Positions 8,031-16,940 are shown, counted from the stretch's first letter. The stretch: DNA of 64,000 nucleotides from Aurantibacter sp034110465 (GCA_034110465.1 JAWUZD010000008.1:1-64000), one strand, 5' to 3'. Program-made: numbers and translations. The notes: a model not told the origin generated them from the letters alone.

Positions 8031-8708
8031 CTAAAGTAAATCTGGTACATCACTAATAATAGCATCTACACCATACCTTTTTGCTCGATTAATAGCTTCA
8101 GTGTTATTTACAGTCCAAGTATACACTTTATAACCTAATTGTTGTGTTTTTTGAACGTTATTTTTGCTTATTAAAGCAATGTTTGGATGTATGGCATAAG
8201 CATTTATTGTATTCGCAAAAGTTATTGCACTATTAATACTGGCTTTAGTTAATACGCCAAGTCTAATGGTTTTATCAATTTCAAAAACCTTTTCCAATTC
8301 TTTTTCCTGAAAGCTAGACACAATAAAGTCTTCTAGTTTCCAGTTAGAATTTTTAATGTTTTTATGAATTGCTTCACAGGCTTTTTTGGCTGTATGTTCT
8401 CCTTTTAATTCAATATTTAAAATAGCCGATGCATCAATAATATCCAATACTTCTTGAAGTGTTGGAATAGAATATTCATTATTGACTTTCAAGTTTTTTA
8501 ATTCTTTTAAAGTGAAAGTTGAAATTTCGCCAGAACCATTTGTAAGTCTATCTAAAGTAAAATCGTGAAAAACTACTAATTCTCCAGATTTGCAAAGATG
8601 CACGTCTATTTCAATACCATCTATACTTAAAGTTAATGCTTTTTGAATAGATGGTATTGTGTTTTCTGTAACATAGCCTTTTGCTCCTCTATGTCCGAAT
8701 TTAAGCAT
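8031..8708 (-). CDS. Glycerophosphodiester phosphodiesterase
   Basis: Hydrolyses glycerophosphodiesters (deacylated phospholipids) to glycerol-3-phosphate and an alcohol. The 225-residue single-domain TIM-barrel GDPD carries the catalytic/metal residues: His6-Arg7 (GHRGAKG), Glu33 and Asp35 (GIEIDVHL) and His48-Asp49 (VVFHDFTLDRLTNG). C-terminal blocks AYAIHPN and KVYTWTVNN are also typical. There is no signal peptide, so it should be cytosolic, the short UgpQ-like form. It sits 13 nt downstream of the DUF4136 lipoprotein gene and upstream of the BaiN-like gene, forming a small minus-strand run. Confidence 0.93.
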   Translation of the reverse strand: MLKFGHRGAKGYVTENTIPSIQKALTLSIDGIEIDVHLCKSGELVVFHDFTLDRLTNGSGEISTFTLKELKNLKVNNEYSIPTLQEVLDIIDASAILNIELKGEHTAKKACEAIHKNIKNSNWKLEDFIVSSFQEKELEKVFEIDKTIRLGVLTKASINSAITFANTINAYAIHPNIALISKNNVQKTQQLGYKVYTWTVNNTEAINRAKRYGVDAIISDVPDLL

Positions 8709-8721
8709 AATATAGCTTATT

Positions 8722-9246
8722 TTATTTTTTTTTCGGTGGATATGCTTCTAGAATTTTAGATACAAACTCTTTAATTCTAGCTTCTTTTTTTTCAACATTT
8801 CCTGTTGTTAAATACCCAGAACCATTTCCTTGCCAAATTAACTCATTAGTTTTAGCGTCTATTAAGTCAATATACAAAACACCTTGTGTTGATCTAGAAA
8901 CGTTTGTGCCGAAATTTCCTCGAATAAATCCTCCTCCAAAACCCCATCCAAAGTTATTTTGATTGACGTTAATTTCTTCGTTAGATTTTGTAAAAAAACT
9001 GACTAAAACTTGCGGTGTTTCAGATTTTGTAAATCCTTTAACTTGAAGTTCTGTATCTAATGCTCTTAGAATTCTTTTTTTATCTAAATCGTTTATTTCC
9101 GCTTTGTCAATACCAGGTTTCGAATACGCAAAAGTTTTATATTCGTTAAAATTAGTTTTCGAATCGTAATCCGAACTAACGTTTACACTAACACAAGATG
9201 TTAGAACTAAAGTTAGAATAGCTAAAATGTAAATGTTGTTTTTCAT
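8722..9246 (-). CDS. DUF4136-type lipoprotein
   Basis: A 174-residue secreted lipoprotein. A hydrophobic signal ends in the lipobox LTSC (Cys18), followed by the DUF4136 pattern SSDYDSKTNFNEYKTFAYS. The C-terminal half contains GVLYIDLIDAKTNELIWQGNG and a GNVEKKEARIKEFV helix, also typical of the family. Function is unknown; members are periplasmic or outer-membrane-anchored. It is 17 nt downstream of hutU on the same strand, then 13 nt to GDPD, so co-transcription is likely although no functional link is evident. Confidence 0.85.
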   Translation of the reverse strand: MKNNIYILAILTLVLTSCVSVNVSSDYDSKTNFNEYKTFAYSKPGIDKAEINDLDKKRILRALDTELQVKGFTKSETPQVLVSFFTKSNEEINVNQNNFGWGFGGGFIRGNFGTNVSRSTQGVLYIDLIDAKTNELIWQGNGSGYLTTGNVEKKEARIKEFVSKILEAYPPKKK

Positions 9247-9263
9247 GGTAAATGTTTTAAGAA

Positions 9264-11243
9264 TTAGTCTAATAATTCATCATCTACTATATTAGGGATT
9301 GTTATTTTTAAATTAGGTTCTACTTGCATAGCGCGTTTTATGGCAAAAATAGCTTCGTCGTTTCTTGCCCAGCTTCGTCTTGCAATACCATTGTTAACAT
9401 CCCAGAATAGCATTGATTTTAAGCGCTTTTCTGCCTCCTTACTACCATCAAGAACCATACCAAACCCGCCGTTTATAACTTCACCCCAGCCAACGCCACC
9501 ACCATTATGGATGCTTACCCAAGTAGCACCTCTAAAGCTATCACCAATAACATTATGTATAGCCATATCTGCTGTAAAACGTGATCCGTCGTAAATATTA
9601 CTTGTTTCTCTGTAAGGCGAATCTGTTCCAGAAACATCATGATGATCTCTACCCAAAATAACAACATCAATATCTCCTTTTGCAATGGCTTTATTAAATG
9701 CATCGGCAATTTTCATTCGCCCTTCAGCATCTGCATATAATATTCTTGCTTGAGATCCAACTACTAATTTATTTTCTTGTGCACCTTTTATCCATTGGAT
9801 ATTATCCGCCATTTGTTGTTGAATTTCTTTAGGAGAATTTTTCTTTATTTCCTCAAGAACATCACAAGCAATTTTATCTGTTTTAGCTAAATCTTCTGAT
9901 TTTCCAGAAGCACAAACCCAACGAAAAGGTCCAAAACCATAATCAAAACACATTGGACCCATTATATCTTGAACATAGCTAGGATATTTAAAATCAATAT
10001 TGTTTTCCGCCATGATATCTGCTCCAGCTCGAGATGCCTCTAGTAAGAAAGCATTTCCATAATCGAAAAAATAAGTTCCTTTTGCAGTATGTTTGTTAAT
10101 TGCGTTAGTATGTCTTCGTAATGTTTCTTGGACTTTTTCTTTAAATAATTCAGGTTGATTAGCCATCATATTATTAGCTTCTTCAAATGGAATATCAACA
10201 GGATAATATCCACCAGCCCAAGGGTTATGAAGCGATGTTTGGTCGCTTCCTAAGTCAATATGAATATTAGCTTCATCAAATTTTTCCCAAACCTCTACTA
10301 TGTTTCCTAAGTAAGCAATAGAAACGGTTTCCTTATTTGCTTTAGCTTTATTTACTCTTTCTACTAAACTGTTTAAATCTGTAATTTTTTCGTCTATCCA
10401 GCCTTGGTCTAATCGTACTTGAGTTATTTTAGGATTTACCTCTGCACAAACCGTAATGCAACCTGCAATATTACCGGCTTTCGGTTGTGCTCCAGACATT
10501 CCTCCTAAACCTGATGTTACAAATAAATTACCTTTTGGTTCTTTTTTGATTTTTCTAAAAGCATTTAAAACGGTTATTGTTGTTCCATGTACTATTCCTT
10601 GTGGGCCAATATACATATAACTTCCAGCAGTCATTTGCCCGTATTGTGTTACTCCAAGTGCATTGAATTTTTCCCAGTCGTCTGGCTTAGAGTAATTAGG
10701 AATCATCATTCCATTAGTAACCACAACTCTTGGGGCTTCTTTATGACTAGGGAATAAACCCATTGGATGACCAGAATACATAACCAACGTTTGCTCGTTA
10801 TTCATTTCTGCCAAATACTTCATAGTTAATAAGTATTGTGCCCAGTTTGAAAAAACACCACCATTTCCACCGTAAGTAATTAGCTCGTGTGGATGTTGTG
10901 CTACTGCATGATCCAAATTATTTTGAATCATTAACATTATAGCAGCTGCTTGTTTTGATTTTGCAGGATATTCTGAAATTGGTCTAGCGTAGATTTTATA
11001 ATCAGGATGAAATCTATGCATATAGATTCTTCCGTAGGTTTCTAATTCATTTTTAAACTCAGGTAGAAGAATTTTATGGTCTTTTTTATCAAAATAACGT
11101 AAGGCATTTTTTAGTGCTAATTTTTCTTCTTCTTTAGAAAGAATTGCTTTACGTTTTGGTGCATGATTTATTGATTTATTATACGTTTTAGTGTGAGGTA
11201 AAACTTGTGGAATACCTTGTAATATCTGCTCTTTGAATGTCAT
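9264..11243 (-). CDS. hutU: Urocanate hydratase
   Basis: Converts urocanate to imidazolonepropionate in histidine degradation, using tightly bound NAD+. I place the start at ATG 11241-11243 (MTFKEQILQG, 659 residues) rather than an in-frame TTG 36 nt upstream, because urocanases of this clade begin this way. Seen directly: the SGLGGMSGAQPKA NAD-binding block, DIMGPMCFDYGFGPFRWVCASG with the conserved Cys and GPFRW, and FRGATWVSIHNGGG near the C-terminus. It is about 100 residues longer than Pseudomonas or Bacillus HutU, as in the Bacteroidota form. Other hut genes (hutH, hutI, hutG) are not adjacent. Confidence 0.95.
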   Translation of the reverse strand: MTFKEQILQGIPQVLPHTKTYNKSINHAPKRKAILSKEEEKLALKNALRYFDKKDHKILLPEFKNELETYGRIYMHRFHPDYKIYARPISEYPAKSKQAAAIMLMIQNNLDHAVAQHPHELITYGGNGGVFSNWAQYLLTMKYLAEMNNEQTLVMYSGHPMGLFPSHKEAPRVVVTNGMMIPNYSKPDDWEKFNALGVTQYGQMTAGSYMYIGPQGIVHGTTITVLNAFRKIKKEPKGNLFVTSGLGGMSGAQPKAGNIAGCITVCAEVNPKITQVRLDQGWIDEKITDLNSLVERVNKAKANKETVSIAYLGNIVEVWEKFDEANIHIDLGSDQTSLHNPWAGGYYPVDIPFEEANNMMANQPELFKEKVQETLRRHTNAINKHTAKGTYFFDYGNAFLLEASRAGADIMAENNIDFKYPSYVQDIMGPMCFDYGFGPFRWVCASGKSEDLAKTDKIACDVLEEIKKNSPKEIQQQMADNIQWIKGAQENKLVVGSQARILYADAEGRMKIADAFNKAIAKGDIDVVILGRDHHDVSGTDSPYRETSNIYDGSRFTADMAIHNVIGDSFRGATWVSIHNGGGVGWGEVINGGFGMVLDGSKEAEKRLKSMLFWDVNNGIARRSWARNDEAIFAIKRAMQVEPNLKITIPNIVDDELLD

Positions 11244-11369
11244 AGTGTAATCGTTTAGGTTAGTGTTTTTATTTGTCAAAAAATGAAAAACACTATGGGT
11301 AACGAATATCTACACGATGATGTGTGCGATAAATTAAAATCTTATATGCTTCAAGAATAATATCCAATA

Positions 11370-11519
11370 TTACTTTGTTTTATTAAAACCATATGGACAA
11401 TGCCTACAGCCACTTTCACAGCAATATCCTCTTTTTAAATGGTATTGCTCTGTAAAACACCTATATCCTTCAGGTGTTAAATAATAATCACCTTTTTCTA
11501 AAGGAATAATTTTCTTCAT
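11370..11519 (-). CDS. DUF5522 small Cys-rich protein
   Basis: A 49-residue ORF, ATG at 11517-11519 and TAA at 11370-11372. It encodes a compact Cys/His-rich protein, with FTEQYHLKRGYCC then ESGCRHCPYGF near the C-terminus. The CC-x2-GC-RHCPYGF pattern is the hallmark of the short DUF5522 family of Bacteroidota and Proteobacteria. Four clustered Cys and one His could bind a metal or Fe-S centre (inference). Function is unknown. It stands upstream of hutU on the same strand, 126 nt from the hutU start. Confidence 0.8.
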   Translation of the reverse strand: MKKIIPLEKGDYYLTPEGYRCFTEQYHLKRGYCCESGCRHCPYGFNKTK

Positions 11520-11598
11520 CTAACAAATATAGTAGATTGTAAGTGAGTTAACAACATAAAAAAACAACAGTAGGTTGATTAAGTAACTTTATTTAACC

Positions 11599-12291
11599 TT
11601 AATCTAAAATAGTCATATAACTTGTGTAGTTAGTTTTATTAATTGTAAAACCATCTCCGTTATTTATCCCACCATTTCTTCCTTGCAGTTTAATAGTAAC
11701 TGGAGTTCCTGGTGTAACAGTAATAGGGAAGTTTGAAGCAGTAATAGATGCAGCTCCAGCTGAACCTGTTACATCATCTGATACCCCTGTCAAGCTTAGG
11801 AAATTACCAACATTTGTGGCACCTTTTGAAACACCTACTGAAAACCATGTAAGTGGATCTAAACTAGAAGTAGTAAGTGGGTTATATCCTGTTATTACAA
11901 ATGAAATATAGACTACAGAATGTCTTGGGGTAAATGTTATTGTGGCTCCAGAAATGTTTACTAAAGATGTACTCGTAATATTTTGTGAACCAGCTGATAA
12001 AACTACACTTTGCATGTTATCTCCATAAATATATCTTGACTTTATATCCCCATTACCGTCAACTACTAATGTTTTATTTGCTGAAGTTGTTGAAGTTGCA
12101 AGTTCACCTGGATTTGTTCCTCCTACTGTTACTGCTATGTCATCTATCCGTATGGTTTGTAAACCCGCATTCACACCACTTACATGAAGTGCTTGTTGCG
12201 GATTTGTAGTGCCAATTCCAACTTGTGCATAATTATTTTGTGTAAAAGCTATAGTTAAAACTAATACTATAATTTGAGTAAATTTCGTCAT
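11599..12291 (-). CDS. Secreted surface protein with VGIGTTNPQQALHV repeat-type N-terminus
   Basis: A 230-residue exported protein with a signal peptide (about 1-22, cleavage after NYAQ). The mature N-terminus VGIGTTNPQQALHVSG is a short motif very common in flavobacterial exported proteins that resemble tail-fibre/adhesin repeats. The rest is Ser/Thr/Gly-rich predicted beta structure. There is no C-terminal T9SS domain of the usual YPNP type. Function is unknown; surface or adhesive roles are the usual guess for this group. It is transcribed alone, with 307 nt upstream to the PiT end. Confidence 0.6.
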   Translation of the reverse strand: MTKFTQIIVLVLTIAFTQNNYAQVGIGTTNPQQALHVSGVNAGLQTIRIDDIAVTVGGTNPGELATSTTSANKTLVVDGNGDIKSRYIYGDNMQSVVLSAGSQNITSTSLVNISGATITFTPRHSVVYISFVITGYNPLTTSSLDPLTWFSVGVSKGATNVGNFLSLTGVSDDVTGSAGAASITASNFPITVTPGTPVTIKLQGRNGGINNGDGFTINKTNYTSYMTILD

Positions 12292-12580
12292 TATCTTAAT
12301 CCTTAGGTTTTTGTTTAACGGTTGGCGAAACTACAAAAAATAATGAGATAAAAAACAGTATTTACTTTTTATGCACTTAGCTGTATGAATATCTTATGTT
12401 TAATAGTTTTGTTGATTGACGACTTCCTTTGTTTACTATTAATACAAGTCCATTATTAAGTTAGTTTAGCCTAAACAAAATATTATAGAAATAAAATATT
12501 TGAAAATTTGAAAGTATAAGAGTTAAAATAAAAAGCCTTTCAATAATTATTGAAAGGCTTTTAAAAATTATAAGATAAAT
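12292..12580. other. Intergenic stretch with a small dyad and the PiT terminator
   Basis: This 289-bp stretch carries no credible ORF. It holds the PiT terminator (12531-12562) and a short perfect dyad GTTTAG-C-CTAAAC (12464-12476) of unknown role. No clean TAnnTTTG promoter for the downstream gene was recognised. Confidence 0.4.
12531..12562 (-). terminator. Intrinsic terminator of the PiT operon
   Basis: Perfect 16-bp palindrome AAAAGCCTTTCAATAA (12531-12546) with its complement (12547-12562), followed on the minus strand by a T-rich tail, 18 nt after the PiT stop codon. Confidence 0.9.
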
Positions 12581-14866
12581 TTATTTTGAAATAGTAGCAG
12601 GCTCTACTTTTGCATCAAAAGATTCGTTATACTCGTTTAAGAGATTTGAATTAGCTTTTAATAAATCTTTTGTTTCTACTAACAAACTAAAGTATAGAGT
12701 TGTGTTTTTTGGGCTAGACTCTTCTGTTCTTGTTCGCTCTACCTGCTTGTTTATTTTTTCTTTAACTAAAGCTTGTACAGCTATATTTTGACTAATTAAA
12801 GTGTCTATGTCTTTAAAAGAAGTTGTGTCAAAAGCTGTTTTTGTGTTTTCAAACAAATGCTCTAAACTATTATTTACTTCTTGTAATTCTTTAATTTGAG
12901 AGAACTTAAGGTTTTTGTGATTATTATTAATGTGTTTATGGCTGATTTTAGAAATGTATTCTAAAGATTGCACCATATCTTGTAAATAGCCCAAGATGTT
13001 AATGTAGAAATCACTTGCACCAACACTAGATTCATCTAAATTTTTAATAAAATAAAAGATATTGTCTCTTAAATTATCTACTTCTTCAGATAGTTTTGTT
13101 ATTTGTTTTTTGTTCTTTTTAAGTGCTTTAATGTCTTGTTTTGCCAAACCTTTAATTGCTACTGTATAAATTTTATTACCACGTTTAACAACGCTTGCTA
13201 TGTTTTTAGCACTTTCATGTATAACACCTTGAACAGATCTACTTTCTTCAGTAGTAATTAAACTGTCTTCATCTACAGTTTTATTAGAACTTTCTTTATG
13301 AGCCAAGTAGTTTCTTACTAATAGACCAGCAGTAACTAACAATAAAATTGGTGTCATTACTTTTGGATTCCATTGAATTAAAAACACTACAAATCCAGCT
13401 GCTAAAAATGCACCTATTGCTGTTCCAAACCAACCACCAATGACATTTAAAACTCCTGCAACTCTATATACAGCACTTTCTCTACCCCAAGCTCTATCTG
13501 CAAAAGATGTACCCATAGCAACCATAAAAGTTACGTATGTAGTAGATAGCGGAAGTTTCATTGATGTTGCAATAGCAATCAATACTCCTGCTACCATTAA
13601 ATTAACAGCAGCTCTAATCATATCAAAAGCAGGAGCATCTATACTTTGATCTTTGGTTAAAGATAGTGTTTCTGGTTTTTCAAAATTCTTATTTATGTTT
13701 TCTTGAATTGATTTTGGAACAATAGCATTAAATGCACCAGACAACCAAGAAGTTCCTTTTACAACACTTCTTGATAACATATTTGGCTCAAATTTATCAT
13801 GTGTATCCCCTTGTCTAGATAAACTTAATTCTGTTTCTGCAACCGTTTTTGCTTTTTTAGAAAACCACAATGTTAAGACCATTATTGCACCTGCAATAAA
13901 TAATAATAAAGGTTCTGCTGGCATTTTTTTACTTAAAATAGACATTGAGAAGTCTGCAGGTAAAGTTCCCGATGATAAAAAGGCATCCTGCATTGCTTCA
14001 TAAGAGTGAAACGCTGCCATTGGAACACCAATAAAATTTACTAAGTCGTTACCAGAAAAAGCTAATGCTAAACCAAATGTTCCTACAGCTATAACAACAA
14101 GTAATATGGTTTTTTTAGTGATAGCTTGGAATGCAAATGAAATACCTAGCCACAATAAGAAACTTCCTAAGATTATTAAGATCTCATTACCTTCCATAAG
14201 TCCTTTTATGTCTTTGTAATAAGGAGAACCTTTTAATCCTTTTAAAAAAATAAAATATGTAATTGCAGTTAAACAAAATGCTCCAAAAAATGCTCCAAAG
14301 TTTTTTATTTTCTTTTCATATTGAAACGTGAAAATCATACGTGAAATCCATTGTACTAAAGCACCAATTGTAAAGGCAATAAAAACAGACATTACAATAC
14401 CTCTAATGATTTCAATAGCTTTTTTAGTGTTAATATAGCTTCCTAAATCTGCTAGTGTTTGAGAGTCTGAAGCTGTAATTTTAATTAAAGACATTACTAC
14501 TGCTGCTCCTAATAAATTAAAAACAATAGAAACTGTTGTTGATGTTGGTAAGCCTAATGTGTTAAAGAAGTCTAATAACAAGATATCTGTTATCATTACA
14601 GCCATAAAAATGTACATGATTTCTTCAAAATTGAACATTCCAGGTACAAAAATACCTTTTCGAGCAACTTCCATCATACCACTTGAAAAAACTGCTCCAA
14701 TAAAGATACCTAAACTAGCAACTATCATTATAGTTTTCATAGAAATGGCTTTTGAACCAATTGCTGAGTTTAAGAAATTAATTGCGTCATTACTAACACC
14801 AACTACAATATCTGCTACTGCTAGAATTGTAATGGCAATCAACATAAATAAATAAATATTATCCAT
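12581..14866 (-). CDS. PiT-family inorganic phosphate transporter with C-terminal PhoU-like domain
   Basis: Inner-membrane phosphate permease of the Na+/H+-coupled PiT family, 761 residues. Seen directly: two copies of the PiT repeat, VGVSNDAINFLNSAIGSKA near residue 22 and LPLSTTYVTFMVAMGTSFADRAWG near 450. FSGNDLVNFIGVP (about 270) and some 11-12 hydrophobic helices are also present. Residues from about 555 to 740 form a soluble helical, coiled-coil-rich region resembling PhoU, a fusion common in Bacteroidota. The porin gene lies 78 bp upstream, so phosphate would pass porin then PiT. The gap holds a perfect TAACATT-N4-TAACATT repeat, 49 nt before the ATG, giving it a private candidate Pho box. 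Confidence 0.92.
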   Translation of the reverse strand: MDNIYLFMLIAITILAVADIVVGVSNDAINFLNSAIGSKAISMKTIMIVASLGIFIGAVFSSGMMEVARKGIFVPGMFNFEEIMYIFMAVMITDILLLDFFNTLGLPTSTTVSIVFNLLGAAVVMSLIKITASDSQTLADLGSYINTKKAIEIIRGIVMSVFIAFTIGALVQWISRMIFTFQYEKKIKNFGAFFGAFCLTAITYFIFLKGLKGSPYYKDIKGLMEGNEILIILGSFLLWLGISFAFQAITKKTILLVVIAVGTFGLALAFSGNDLVNFIGVPMAAFHSYEAMQDAFLSSGTLPADFSMSILSKKMPAEPLLLFIAGAIMVLTLWFSKKAKTVAETELSLSRQGDTHDKFEPNMLSRSVVKGTSWLSGAFNAIVPKSIQENINKNFEKPETLSLTKDQSIDAPAFDMIRAAVNLMVAGVLIAIATSMKLPLSTTYVTFMVAMGTSFADRAWGRESAVYRVAGVLNVIGGWFGTAIGAFLAAGFVVFLIQWNPKVMTPILLLVTAGLLVRNYLAHKESSNKTVDEDSLITTEESRSVQGVIHESAKNIASVVKRGNKIYTVAIKGLAKQDIKALKKNKKQITKLSEEVDNLRDNIFYFIKNLDESSVGASDFYINILGYLQDMVQSLEYISKISHKHINNNHKNLKFSQIKELQEVNNSLEHLFENTKTAFDTTSFKDIDTLISQNIAVQALVKEKINKQVERTRTEESSPKNTTLYFSLLVETKDLLKANSNLLNEYNESFDAKVEPATISK

Positions 14867-14915
14867 AATCTTTAATTAAAATAAGTGTGTAAATATCTTT
14901 AGTTTTATTGAGTTT

Positions 14916-14933
14916 AATGTTACCCCAATGTTA
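14916..14933 (-). promoter_or_regulatory. Candidate Pho box of the PiT gene
   Basis: On the minus strand it reads TAACATT-GGGG-TAACATT, two perfect 7-bp direct repeats with an 11-bp period, the 7-4-7 geometry of PhoB-type sites. It ends 49 nt before the PiT start codon. The same repeat recurs at 16492-16509 and 21113-21130. Function is inferred from geometry and gene context. Confidence 0.65.
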
Positions 14934-14944
14934 TTATTTAGATT

Positions 14945-16168
14945 TTAGAAATGAAGATCAAACCCTAACCTAAATGTAATATTACTTTCGTTTCCATCCA
15001 CAGTTGTGTAACTTAAATCGCTCTGAATTTTTAATTTATGTCCTACCACATATATAGAACCTCCTAAGGTATACTGTTCTTGAGGAAGACTTCCTGTTAC
15101 AGTATCGTAATCTACCGTAGTAAAACGTCCAGCAATTTCGTAATTGCTTTTAAACATATATCCAGCTTGTAAATTTAAGGCATTACCTGTTAAAACAATA
15201 TCTCCTGTTGGTGTTCCGTCTAAATTTTTAGCAATAGCATCTTTTGCACTACGTATTGCGTATTCTCCCATAAAAGAGAATCCTTTGTATTTAAACATAG
15301 CATCTGCAAAAATTGTTGTTTGATCCGTTTCATATAAAGAGAAATTCTTTTCTGTATGATCATCACGAGTCATATAAGAGCCTAATCCACTACGTTCTCT
15401 AACAGCATCTTGGTTATAATTGTAAGTAAATCCAACCATTAATTTTGGGGATTCTTCTCTTTTAATTGCTGCTTGAACATAATCTCCTTTGGATTTAAAT
15501 TCTCCAAATGGTAAAAACTCTACACGACCAGTATATTGTAAACCACCAATATTTCCCTCGGTTACATTTCGGCCTTCACCTTGTGAAATAGCAAATTTTT
15601 CACGTATTAGAAATTGACCACCTAAATTTGTCTTATGTCGTAATTGCACACCTACATCACGATCAATATTGAACCGACTATTTAATAAAGAACGATCTAT
15701 TAATTGAAGATTTCCAGAAGAAACAACACGCTCAACATTTCCTGGTAGTTTTGTTTGTCCAGCCCATAATTCGAAATTTTCAGCAAAATTCCACATAATA
15801 ACAGCATCCAGTATTATTCTAGATGTTTCTCTGTTAAATTCGTTTGCACCAGAAATATCTCTGTTAGATAATCCCAATTCTATTTTATACTTTAATTTTG
15901 TAGTGTAAGCAAAACCTCCGAATTTTAAACGCGCACGACGTACTAAAAAATTATGTTCTGCACTACCATATTGATTTCCGTCATGATCCCAAGAAGAGTT
16001 TGATCGAACTTGAATTCTAGGCGCAAAATTTATGCTAAAAGAACTATCTTTAGCTGTAAAATTAATTAAGCCTTTTCCAAATTTAGTGTCGCTAATTTCT
16101 TGAGCATTTAGAATAGATAAAGTTAATGCACATAACAATAGTGTGGCTAATGTTGTTTTTAATTTCAT
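14945..16168 (-). CDS. Phosphate-selective porin (OprO/OprP-like)
   Basis: A 407-residue outer-membrane beta-barrel. A signal peptide (about 1-22, ...SILNAQ) precedes the porin O/P pattern: FAPRIQVRSNSSWD, EHNFLVRRARLKFGGFAYTTKLKYKIEL, an ASGNLQLIDRSLLN-like segment and alternating beta strands to a terminal Phe (FRLGFDLHF). The family is annotated as phosphate- or polyphosphate-selective porins. Placement directly upstream of a PiT phosphate transporter supports phosphate uptake as its role. A weak copy of the TAACATT repeat (16220-16237) lies 51 nt before the start, the same spacing as at PiT. Confidence 0.88.
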   Translation of the reverse strand: MKLKTTLATLLLCALTLSILNAQEISDTKFGKGLINFTAKDSSFSINFAPRIQVRSNSSWDHDGNQYGSAEHNFLVRRARLKFGGFAYTTKLKYKIELGLSNRDISGANEFNRETSRIILDAVIMWNFAENFELWAGQTKLPGNVERVVSSGNLQLIDRSLLNSRFNIDRDVGVQLRHKTNLGGQFLIREKFAISQGEGRNVTEGNIGGLQYTGRVEFLPFGEFKSKGDYVQAAIKREESPKLMVGFTYNYNQDAVRERSGLGSYMTRDDHTEKNFSLYETDQTTIFADAMFKYKGFSFMGEYAIRSAKDAIAKNLDGTPTGDIVLTGNALNLQAGYMFKSNYEIAGRFTTVDYDTVTGSLPQEQYTLGGSIYVVGHKLKIQSDLSYTTVDGNESNITFRLGFDLHF

Positions 16169-16219
16169 TATAATTTATTAGTTTTTGTCACTGCAAATAA
16201 CTTCAAATAAATTGGAGCC

Positions 16220-16237
16220 AATGTTTCTAAATTATTA
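16220..16237 (-). promoter_or_regulatory. Weak Pho-box-like repeat before the porin
   Basis: Plus strand AATGTTT-CTAA-ATTATTA matches the AATGTTA-N4-AATGTTA pattern at 6/7 and 5/7 positions. It ends 51 nt before the porin ATG, almost the spacing and the same orientation as the perfect site at PiT. The match is degenerate and could be chance. Confidence 0.35.
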
Positions 16238-16255
16238 AGTTTCGTTTTTTTTAAT

Positions 16256-16355
16256 AAAAAAAGCCGCTTTTAGTTAAAAGCGGCAACAAGGGATTTATTA
16301 AATAATTATAGTCGACAAAAACCAATAAATTACTTAAAACCCTTGTTTTTTTTGT
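16256..16355. other. Double hairpin with outward-facing T-runs
   Basis: Hairpin 1 is GCCGCTTTT (16263-16271) with AAAAGCGGC (16276-16284), followed on the minus strand by seven Ts. Hairpin 2 pairs AACAAGGG (16285-16292) with CCCTTGTT (16340-16347), plus an inner helix ATTTATT (16293-16299) with AATAAAT (16324-16330), followed on the plus strand by a run of Ts. The two abut. It could be the 3' end of a minus-strand small RNA, a leader attenuator of the porin operon, or a bidirectional insulator. Confidence 0.6.
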
Positions 16356-16491
16356 ACTTGTAAGAGTTATCTAAGATGACTAATAAAGATTAACTTAAAG
16401 TAACCAAAAGGTTAAATTTGTATTAAGATTAACTTAAAATAATGCTTGTGGTTTGGGTTTAAGTATTTGATAATAAAAGTGTTAAAACATC

Positions 16492-16509
16492 AATGTTAAT
16501 TTAATGTTA
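16492..16509. promoter_or_regulatory. Candidate Pho box, porin/YwqK-like intergenic region
   Basis: Plus strand AATGTTA-ATTT-AATGTTA, i.e. TAACATT-AAAT-TAACATT on the minus strand. It is a perfect 7-4-7 direct repeat, 32 bp upstream of the TATATTTG element of the YwqK-like gene and 323 bp from the porin start. Which side it serves is undecided. Confidence 0.6.
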
Positions 16510-16540
16510 TGTAAAAGTGTTTAAATTGTAAAATTATTCT

Positions 16541-16548
16541 TATATTTG
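16541..16548 (+). promoter_or_regulatory. -7 promoter element of the YwqK-like gene
   Basis: TATATTTG is a perfect TAnnTTTG match, 29 nt before the ATG. No ideal TTTG -33 is present, which would fit an activator-dependent promoter. Confidence 0.55.
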
Positions 16549-16577
16549 ATTAGGGTTGAATTAAAAAGTATATAGTT

Positions 16578-16940
16578 ATGAAAAAAGTTGCATTAGTATT
16601 ATTTATATTAGTTGTTGGTTTAGGGTTTTCTCAAAACAAAAGAACTTTAGAGTTAAATGAAGACACTAATCTAATTGAAGTTTCATATTTTCACGATAAT
16701 GGGAAAGTAAGTCAAACAGGATTTTATACAATAGATGGAAAACTTCAAGGAGAATGGATAAGTTATGATGTTTATGGAAATAAAAAGATTTCTGCTAAAT
16801 ATAATAATGGTGAAAAAACAGGAAAGTGGTTTTATTGGTCTGCTAGCTCTTTAAAAGAAGTTGATTATTCTAATAACAAAGTAGCTTCTGTAAATACTTG
16901 GGTTAATAAGAATACTCTTGCAGATAGTAAGCAACCATAA
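16578..16940 (+). CDS. YwqK/MORN-like exported protein
   Basis: A 120-residue exported protein with a signal peptide (about 1-19, ending GLGFSQ). Two to three MORN/YwqK-type repeats follow: YFHDNGKVSQTGFYTIDGKLQGEW, then YDVYGNKKISAKYNNGEKTGKW, then an FYWSASSLKEVDY remnant. Such proteins are often labelled 'YwqK family antitoxin', but exported flavobacterial versions have no toxin partner and their role is unknown. Its promoter lies in the control region shared with the porin and contains a perfect TAACATT pair, so it may respond to phosphate with its neighbours (inference). Confidence 0.75.
   Translation: MKKVALVLFILVVGLGFSQNKRTLELNEDTNLIEVSYFHDNGKVSQTGFYTIDGKLQGEWISYDVYGNKKISAKYNNGEKTGKWFYWSASSLKEVDYSNNKVASVNTWVNKNTLADSKQP

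Larger units (their letters stand above)
16169..16577. other. Long divergent control region: porin / YwqK-like gene
   Basis: 409 bp without a gene but rich in signals. It contains a weak Pho-box-like repeat (16220-16237), a double hairpin with outward T-runs (16256-16355), two direct repeats AAGATTAACTTAAA (16386-16399 and 16425-16438), a perfect TAACATT pair (16492-16509) and a TATATTTG promoter element (16541-16548). Confidence 0.6.

Noticed and set aside
9340..9594. Plus-strand frame inside hutU
   Set aside because: Antisense to a fully conserved enzyme; no independent support.
16578..16940. YwqK-like protein as an antitoxin
   Set aside because: It has a signal peptide and no adjacent toxin gene; the family label is misleading here.
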